The notes under the pieces are model-generated. The model had not been told where the DNA came from. It saw only the letters and a program-made list of their open reading frames with translations, and made no database searches. Source: Dysidea avara (taxonomy: Eukaryota; Porifera; Demospongiae; Dictyoceratida; Dysideidae). From it: a stretch of DNA of 64,000 bases. Position numbers and translations under genes: made by a program. This document shows positions 56,865-64,000 of the stretch, one piece after another. The stretch covers positions 12,753,959 through 12,817,958 of the forward strand of contig NC_089278.1 in NCBI RefSeq assembly GCF_963678975.1, in the 5' to 3' direction. Within the stretch, counting starts at the first letter, position 1, and every line of letters begins with the position of its first letter.

Positions 56865-57370
56865 CTTGAAGAGAATTCAAGAGATCAGCTAGAAACAAGT
56901 AACCCATATAGAGATCAGCTACAAACAAATCATCCTGTAGAGAGATCAGCTACAAACAATTCACCCTGTAGAGAGATCAGCTAGAAAAATTTACCTTGTA
57001 GAGAGTCCAGCTATGAAAAGATCACCCTGTAGAGAGTTCAGCTACAAGAAGTCACCTTGTAGAGAGTTCAGCTACAAAGAAACCACCATGTAGAGTGTTC
57101 AGCTGCAAACAAATCACCCTGTAGAGAATTCAGCTAGAAGAAGTTACCTTGTAAAGTTCAGCTACAAAGAAACCATCATGTAGAGAGTTTAGCTACAAAC
57201 AGATCTCCCTATAGAGAGATCAGCTAGAAGAAGTTACCTTGTGGAGAGTTCAGCTACAAACAAATCACCCTGTACAGAGATCAGCTAGAATAAGTCACCT
57301 TGTAGAGAGTTCAGTTACAAAGAAACTACCATGTAAAGAGTATCTTGTAGAGAAATCAGCTAGAAGGATC
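56865..57370 (+). repeat. Minisatellite, ~32-bp unit, ~14 copies
   Basis: Tandem variants of GAGAGTTCAGCTACAAACAA followed by ATCACCCTGTA, with alternating subtypes (TCACCTTGTA, CCACCATGTA, TTACCTTGTA). Units are diverged and some are shortened. It lies between the R2 copy and the 57.5-kb hairpin. Confidence 0.88.
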
Positions 57371-57550
57371 AATATAATTTATGTATTGTATATATAATTT
57401 CATTACTGATAAAATCAGAAATATTTAAAGTATTTAACATCTGCTTCATCTTTTCTTCTTCCTGTGGTAAAGAAAAAAAGATAGGTTAAAAAAGCCCCAA
57501 AGCCGGCCTATGGCTGGCTTTGGGGTATACAAATACAAAAAGAAGTGAAA

Positions 57551-57868
57551 TCTAATCCAAAACAGCCAAGCTGTAAAAAAAGAGTGCGGCCCTCAAAAAG
57601 GCTATGGTGAAAAAAGATCAAGGTGGCGGTCAAGAAATGGCTGTGATGGTAGCTTAATGGTAAAAATTTTAATAGTGACAATTCAGGTGAATTTTGTGCC
57701 AAAACCAAGCGGCACCAAATTCACCTGAATTGTCATTATTAAAATTTTTACCATTAACCTACCATCACAGCCATTTCTTGACCACCACCTTGGATTTCAC
57801 ATCTTTTTTCACCATAGCCTTTTGAGGGCCGCACTCTTTTTTTTACAGCTTGGCTGTTTTGGATTAGA
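57551..57868. repeat. ~150-nt inverted repeat (10-nt loop)
   Basis: Arms 57551-57700 and 57711-57868 share CCAAAACAGCCAAGCTGTAA, GTGCGGCCCTC, GAAATGGCTGTGATGGTAG and AATTCAGGTGAATTT with their complements. The right arm has an ~11-bp insertion (TGGATTTCACA). One arm end resembles the R2 terminus at ~20350. A smaller hairpin (AGCCCCAAAGCC / GGCTTTGGGG) lies at 57493-57526. Confidence 0.9.
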
Positions 57869-57949
57869 TAATATATTATACAAGTGTAAGGAAAACTTGC
57901 AGAAAACAAAAAGCAATGAAACATAGACTTGCAGCTATAATAGCTTGAC

Positions 57950-58640
57950 ATTTAATTCCTACTTCAGCCTGTCAATGGTATGGCTATGACTGAGTAGGGA
58001 TTAATGTCACTAATACATGGATGTAGGCATAGATGACCTCCCTTGTTTCATTGCTTTTTCATCTGCAATCCTTACCTAAACATAAAATTTCTAATGTTTT
58101 TTTACACTTGTTTGTTACTTTTTTTTTACAGTAACATAATTCATTACATACCACACTGATCAAGGGAAATAGACATATCAATCGCAAGACTAAATGTGTC
58201 CCCAATTACCAATGATGAAATATGATGTTGCCATTCTCCCCTTTATAGCTATGTTGCACCTGTTATACAGCATTACAAGTGAAGAAAAGTATGAGAAGGG
58301 CCTCTGCAATGAATCCAATCACGTTATGGAAAATAAAACACTAAAGCCATGCCATGAGTGATTTCCAATCAACACGTATGCAGTAGCGGAGAAAGAAATG
58401 GAACACAAAGAAGGATAATGGTAGATCCACGATGCATGCATTGCAGTTGCTGCATGCAGTTGGAAAAAAATATCTTAGCTATAGGCTGAAGTGATATCAA
58501 ATAGTGGAGAATCAAGCCTGTAGCCTTATCCATATTTGTGTTATGCTTAGCAGTCATGCAGTCAGTTAGCAGAAAATTCAGTTAAATAAAAAAAATTTAT
58601 AGCAACTTGTCGGAAGTATTTGGAGTTACTCTGAAGTTAT
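57950..58640 (-). repeat. R1 dispersed repeat, copy f (decayed)
   Basis: Reverse-orientation R1, more diverged: GATGACCTCCCTTGTTTCAT foldback remnant, TTGTTACTTTTTTTTTACAG, GGAACACAAAGAAGGATAAT and the terminal ATAGCAACTTGTCGGAAG. The hairpin is largely lost. Confidence 0.6.
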
Positions 58641-58759
58641 TTATGAGCTGCTTGTAACTTTTTATTTGTTTACAGTGCTGTTTCTTCTGCTTGTCCACAA
58701 TTCAACCAACATTCTGACCATTAATATTCGGTTGCTAAGCTAGGTCAGGGTAAGGCAGA

Positions 58760-58896
58760 AGTACATACAGATCACTGACCGGTCTGACTGGAATGTTGTC
58801 ACAGAATATGAGGCAGATGAATTAGCTTCTGATTCGGATGATGAAAAGAAGCTCTACAAAGCTCGGAAGGAGTGGGAGACAAGTCATAAACTCTAA
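58760..58896 (+). pseudogene. Possible retroelement ORF remnant (acidic segment)
   Basis: The frame reading SDWNVVTEYEADELASDSDD then EKKLYKARKEWETSHKL ends at TAA. It has coding-like composition and resembles an acidic motif I associate with N-terminal ORFs of invertebrate transposable elements. There is no start codon, no extension and no second domain. Low confidence. Confidence 0.35.
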
Positions 58897-59226
58897 TAAA
58901 ACAGTCACAAGTTGTGTATGTTATTATGAAAACTTATCCCTCAGAAATGCCTACTTGGTACACTCTCCACCAAAGACTCTATGGCAGGCCACCTTCATAG
59001 TACAGCCTGCTCCAAAATTGAATGTGTAGCTATATTATGTCCACGTTTGATTCCCAAATGCAAGCAGTATTGAAGAGAGATGATTCTGAATCACTGAACT
59101 GCTACATTTGATAATAATTTTCAGGAGCTTGGAATTACGGGTGTAGATGTTGAAACCTATCAGCTAATTACATGGTAACTGCTGGAGTACATAATAGCAA
59201 CCTCTCTATTATCAACTCTATTATTA

Positions 59227-59477
59227 TGTGACCAGATTTGCAAAAAGGTACCTTTTCCACACATTTGACATACCAGCAAACAAAATGATGTAACACATGA
59301 CTCCTTATACTGATTAACTTGCTCTTAGTATCAAAATGTAGTCAGATACTGTAGCTGCATTCATTGAAAATTTCAAGCAATTATATGCCATGATTAAAAT
59401 GTTATGAGGCTTTAAGGTTCAAAAAATGGGTCAAATTTTGTGTGTGAAAAAGGTACCTTTTCACAAATCCGGTCACA
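59227..59477. mobile_element. MITE with TGTGACC...GGTCACA ends and TA target site
   Basis: TIRs of ~40 bp (TGTGACCAGATTTGCAAAAA / TGTGACCGGATTTGTGAAAA, both continuing GGTACCTTTT) are flanked by TA on both sides. A single-end fragment (TTTGTGACTGGATTTGCAAA) occurs near 61388. Non-coding, 251 bp. Confidence 0.8.
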
Positions 59478-60516
59478 TATACTCTTGGTTATATGGAGTA
59501 GTGAGCTGTAATACTATGTAGCTACTCTGTGTTATACCACCACTGTGCTTATGTATAACAGCTTAGGAGCTTGAAGATGTTTATGTGATGATAAGATGAT
59601 CTTCGATATCATCTTAGGAATTTAATTAGGCCACTTGCTGTTAATTTAATGTTTCAGATCAGAAACTTAGCCAAAATCAATGCGGGTGGGCAACTCATTA
59701 TTTATTACAATCTTTTGACTGTTTCATTAGAGTTAGTTGAATGCTCTATTAGATGGAGTATCTTGATCTTTTATTAATCATTATTGAAAAGTAAAGGGGT
59801 TAATTAAAGTTCTACCTCCTGACATTGGGGTTGGTCTTCTGAAACATAAAGTTAGCAATAAGTGTGCCAGATTACGTGCACAAGCATTTCAATGTTTAGA
59901 GCTATAAGAAAGTGTTTCTTCCAGCTCAGAAAGATGGTAAAAGTGTAAGCATAAGCTTTAGAAGGCCTTTCATAATCCTTGTAGTGACAGATAGACTGCT
60001 GTAGCTGTGATTTTGGGTACTTTCTTATGAGTAGCTACCTGCCTGCATGAAGTGGCTAATGAGAAACAGGTAATTTACTTTGCCCGTCCTTACCAATTTA
60101 CTCGTCTATGTAATTGTTATGAATAACAATCCATGCATTCAAGTAATAATGCCAGACTAAAATATTACACTTTTAAGCATCACGATGCAATGCGTGTGTA
60201 CCTGGCTCATGTGTCCAACACTTCTCCCGTCAATAACGCTTTCTTTACACGTATTATCTCAACGACACCCCGAACTCCGAAACTTCAACCACAGTACCGC
60301 ACTTTAATCACTTTTTTTTGAGGCGTCTAAATTTAATAATTTGAACGAATTTGATTCGCTATTTCAATCATTAGCACATGACGCGCGAATATGAGGTAGT
60401 TAACGCGCAAGACGCTTTTACATGACAACAAGCCTCCCCAGCAAATGTGATATCTTTCTTGGTAAACTCTTTATCGTCTACGTTTCGTAATAAACCTTTG
60501 ACGTTGACGATCACAG

Positions 60517-63500
60517 ATGGGGCGAGTTGACAGAAGCCCTAGTCCTGAAGGACCGCGGATCGCTGCTAAAGAGTCGGGACCTGGCCCAGCTAAATACTAC
60601 TTACCGGGGACGTGTGGACACAGAGAACATGACTCCACAAAGCATCGTAACCCCGCATTTTCATTTGGAAAGAAACACCAACACCACCATGCTTATGTAT
60701 CCAGTCCGGGGCCAGCCTATTTTGTTGATCCCGGTGTAACGCGGTTCGGAAAGAAAGGCAGTCCAATATACTCGCTGTATGGGAGGCCTAAGAAGTCTGT
60801 TATATTCATAACACCGGGCCCCGGTTAGTTTGTATGTTTGTGTGTATTTGTGTGGTCTGATTGGGGGATGTGGAGAGATTAATGTTAGTATATGATCTGT
60901 GGCCCATTGATTAAACTGCAAAGCTGTAGACATTTAAATAAAGTATATCCATTATAGTTTGTCAAATGAAAAATACATAGACTAACTGCTGATTCTGTGT
61001 GTATATAGCCAGGAGTGGGGGGGGGGGGGTATTCAGAGAATGACATACTTAGCGTGCAACACAACCCAGAAGGGTGAATGCCCCCCCCTCAGGAAATTTT
61101 AAACATTAAACTTTCTAATGATACTGAATCTGAGAGTGACTTCAGTAGTTTATCAGAATAGCAGACTTTAGTATTAGGGTGACTGCTCTATTAGTGTATC
61201 TCGATCACATTAGTATCCAGTTGTATATAGGGGTCTAGGGGCATTCCCCTCTCCCTCCAGGAAATTTTTGTGAATTAGACCCTCAAAAATTAAGTTAGTG
61301 GTTACCATTTGTTGACTGTCGTATTTAGGGTGCTGAAGGGCTTGCTGAAAGCCTGTCATGTAGTGCCTGGTCTGGTTGCAACATTATTTGTGACTGGATT
61401 TGCAAAAAAGGATACAACTGCATTTCTCCAACTTTGATTCATATCAAAAAATGATGCACGCTATTTTTAATGCAGTATTCAATGCTAGATGGACTATTAT
61501 TCTCACAGAAGATGTCTGTAGGATGATTATTAATTAAAGGTGGCATTTTAGGAGGTAAGAAATCACTTACAGGCGACTGGATATAGAATTTTTAAAAATC
61601 TCATTCCAAACTTGGAATTTTGGTCTGCCTGCCCGACCTGCCTGTCTGCCCACCCGGCCTGCCTGCCTGCACCAAACAAAGCAGCTTATGGCTACCATTT
61701 TATGACACAATAAGAAACTCACCAGTGGCATGTGCCTTTTGGCATTCCGAGGATTGTGTACCTTTTGTGCCTTGTCTTTCTTCATGCAATGAAGCCATAT
61801 CAAGACATTAATTTTCCCTATCAACACTCTTTAAGTAGCATATTTAGACACAAATTAGTGCTTATACTACTGTAGAAGGTACTGGGCAGTGGACACCCGG
61901 TAGATAACTGTAGTTTCCCCTTATTAGTTTAGCATGGTAGCACAGGAATTAGCGATACCACGATATGAAAATTTTAATATCATGATAATCACGATACCAT
62001 GGGACCTATATCATGATAATCACAATATATGAGAATATGTTAATGTTTTCACAGGACAAGTTTTATTCAATCAATATATAAAAAAGTTGACAGTTGTTTA
62101 TGCATCACCACACGTTGCCATAAAAATATCCTCATTTTTTGCAAATATCAAATCACTTCTCACTAAATAATTTGTATTTTTTATATCACGATATAGATTT
62201 TTCTCTATCACAATTATCAGGACATGTTTCTATCACGATTATCATGATATACGATATATCGTGGCATCACTAACAGGAGTAGTGACCACGCCTCTTGGTA
62301 GGCTGTTGAGATGCTCTAATACAGCAGTCACGTGTATATAGCTACATGCTATTATTAAAAATATATACAAGCTGAATGTTAAATATATATACTAGTTGAT
62401 AAATAGATATTTGTAGAAATGTCAGAGGGAAAAGAAGCAGTTTTATGTCTTGTTGAAATAAAAGTTATGTTGATTTGAATGAAAAACTGGACACAATTGT
62501 CGATGTCATGTGTTTCATCATCAACTGGATTTATCTATTTCTCCTACCTACATTTTTGCATTATCATAGCTTTATTACCATAACATAATGTAGTCAGTTA
62601 GTGGGCCTTATATTGTGAACAACTTACTGAAGATGGCAATTCTCAAACAATGTACTAGGCTTATTTACTTTGTGCACAGTACCAATTCTACATCATTTTT
62701 GACTCATGTAGCTATTGATCATAACTGAATAGTTTATTTCAAAGAGTGCGACTGTTACTGAGGCAGCTATCTCTGTTTCCTCATAATGATAGCTGTTCCA
62801 CTATATTTGACATTTATTCCTTTTGTTACAGTTTGTATATAGTGCATTTGTGTGCATGCATGCTCACACACATGCATGTGTGAGCATTGGTGTGCATACA
62901 CATGACTGTGTACGTGTGCGTGTGTGCGCGCACGCGCGTGTGTGTGTCACTTAATATAACGTACACTGTAATTGTAAATTTAATAGTATGTGCACCACTA
63001 CTGTATTTTAGATGCTTACCAAGCTGAGAAGACCCCTCTATTGAAGGAGAGAAGACCTCCTGCCTTTTCATTTGGCCTGCGCACAAAGACCAGCATTAAG
63101 GATGAAAACCCTTCTCCTAATGCCTACATGTTGCCATCTTTGCTCGGTACTAACATTGTGGGGAAGACATCAAACCCATCTTACTCCATGACTGGAAGGA
63201 GCAGAAATGGTGGCTTTGATGAAGATTTGCAAAAGGTTAGGGATTGGACACACAATTTTTTGAGATTTAGCATGTTTGACTCTTAATTGTACTGTTGTTT
63301 ATCAAGCATTTGGTTTGCTGTTTATTGTAGACAGCCTGTCAGTTCAGCACCCAATTTTCAAAGATATATTATTTTTATTTTATGATTAAAGACTTATATT
63401 GAATGTTGCTAAGGAATTGATTATCCTTATGTAGTGTATCCATATAAACAAAATACCAGGGTAACTAATGTAAACATTGTTACTGATAATTTGATATGGG

Positions 63501-63958
63501 ACATTACTTTATTTATATAACTGTCAATAATGGGGAAGCCATACCTTACACTTGTAACAGTTTGAAAATGTTATGTGACTGCTCTATTAATGAGTTTGAT
63601 GATTTTTATAAAAATCTTAGCACTACGTTTTTATGTTTGAGTTGCTATCTTGTATTACATGCTCCACATGTGTGTATGATAGACTCCTGGACCAGGTAGT
63701 TACAAGACAATTGTTCCATCTCTATACATGAGAAGGGACCCAGCATACTCCCTTGCTGGAAGATTTGAGCTCATCGTTGACAAGTCAGTTAAACCCGGAC
63801 CAGGAGCTTACTATCCAGAGAAGGTAATTGTGTTTCTTTTAGTTTAGTGTAATTATTTTAGACTATAGGTTACAAAAAACAAATGTGAACCTCCCAAGTT
63901 TTCATTTGGCATCAAGCATTCTCCTTATATGGCAGCAATGGTGGATCCTGTGCAGTAA
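60517..63958 (+). CDS. ODF3: Outer dense fibre protein 3-like / ciliary microtubule-associated protein (SHIPPO repeats)
   Basis: Four exons (60517-60823, 63012-63235, 63683-63823, 63869-63958), all GT-AG and in phase, encode 253 aa; vertebrate ODF3/CIMAP1A is ~254 aa. The SHIPPO (STPGP) repeats that define the family are visible: GPGPAKYYLP (~22), SPGPAYFVD (~68), TPGPG followed by AYQAEK (~99), SPNAYMLP (~134), TPGPGSYKTI (~178), KPGPGAYYPE (~215). Each is followed by a PxFSFG or PxYSLxGR phrase (PAFSFGKKH, PIYSLYGRP, PAFSFGLRT, PSYSMTGRS, PAYSLAGRF, PKFSFGIKH). The protein associates with the axoneme and outer dense fibres of the sperm tail, and related members with cilia. Splicing creates the junction PGPG/D at exon 1-2. 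Intron 1 (2.2 kb) contains a MITE and TG repeats. There is no TATA box. The poly(A) site lies beyond or at the window edge. Confidence 0.93.
61010..61275. repeat. Fragment of a TE with poly-G/C tracts (ODF3 intron 1)
   Basis: Contains runs of G and C, two variants of AGGAAATTTT after C-rich tracts (61083 and 61250) and the dispersed CTATTAGTGTATCTCGATC motif (61188). Similar C-rich plus AAATTTTT stretches occur near 48430. It is probably a transposon fragment of unknown type. Confidence 0.4.
61948..62272. mobile_element. MITE rich in ATCATGATA/CACGATA motifs (ODF3 intron 1)
   Basis: Ends ATTAGCGATACCACGATAT and the complementary ATATCGTGGCATCACTA are flanked by ACAGGA on both sides (61942-61947, 62273-62278), a 6-bp duplication. 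The interior repeats ATCATGATAATCACGAT-like words several times in both orientations. Non-coding, ~325 bp. Confidence 0.72.
62850..62947 (+). repeat. TG/CA-rich low-complexity tract
   Basis: Alternating purine-pyrimidine sequence (TGTGCATGCA, CACACATGCATGTGTGAGC, GTGTGCGCGCACGCGCGTGTGT). It is partly self-complementary and capable of Z-DNA or cruciform formation. It lies ~65 bp upstream of ODF3 exon 2. Confidence 0.85.
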
Positions 63959-64000
63959 CCACTGAACCAATGACTTGTACAATTTGTTAACTGTTTATTT

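Noticed and set aside
60415..60516. RFX X-box upstream of ODF3, expected for ciliary genes
   Set aside because: Only a half-site (GACAAC) is visible near 60425; no full RYYNCC...GGYRAC arrangement.

Overview
This is eukaryotic, AT-rich nuclear DNA from an early-branching animal. A demosponge is my best guess, as an inference from three things: many very short GT-AG introns, a secreted fibrinogen-like protein of a type I associate with sponges and cnidarians, and a dense load of small inverted-repeat transposons. Nothing in the window looks prokaryotic. Four protein-coding loci are recognisable by splicing the sequence by eye, and a fifth is a duplicate of one of them.

Layout. (1) 538-1425 (+) is a single-exon secreted fibrinogen-like protein behind ATTGG and TATAAAA boxes. 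(2) About 2.2-8.6 kb is a transposon graveyard: two copies of one repeat (RA), each broken by a different terminal-inverted-repeat (TIR) element, with a 387-bp pure (CCTG)n tract and an R1 repeat whose foldback end was hit by a hAT-type element with an 8-bp target duplication. (3) 8853-25860 (+) is PSMD13/Rpn9, the PCI-domain lid subunit of the 26S proteasome. Fourteen exons are in frame, and only the first ~32 codons were not found. Its 7.9-kb intron holds a decayed Ty3/gypsy LTR retrotransposon in opposite orientation; its last intron holds a foldback element bounded by 12-bp direct repeats. (4) 25.9-32.6 kb is intergenic, with an R1 copy, (CA)n tracts and a tRNA-derived SINE. (5) 32927-39896 (+) is a 21-exon NELL-type gene: signal peptide, laminin-G/TSPN domain, helix, VWC, six EGF, VWC repeats, 857 aa. 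(6) 42518-47035 (-) is a second NELL gene, tail-to-tail with the first. Ten of its exons have exactly the same length as in the first gene, but it lacks the last EGF and the C-terminal VWC block. (7) 47.1-60.4 kb is intergenic and repeat-rich, with paired TIR elements, two long near-perfect hairpins and a minisatellite. (8) 60517-63958 (+) is a four-exon ODF3/CIMAP1 (SHIPPO-repeat) sperm-tail protein of 253 aa.

The genes do not form a pathway. They are a proteasome subunit, an axonemal protein and secreted or matrix proteins sharing a repeat-rich neighbourhood. The strongest biological signals are the convergent NELL pair, with a locally homogenised exon-intron-exon tract and a stray VWC exon between the genes, and the unusually legible nested history of the mobile elements, with several target-site duplications still visible.
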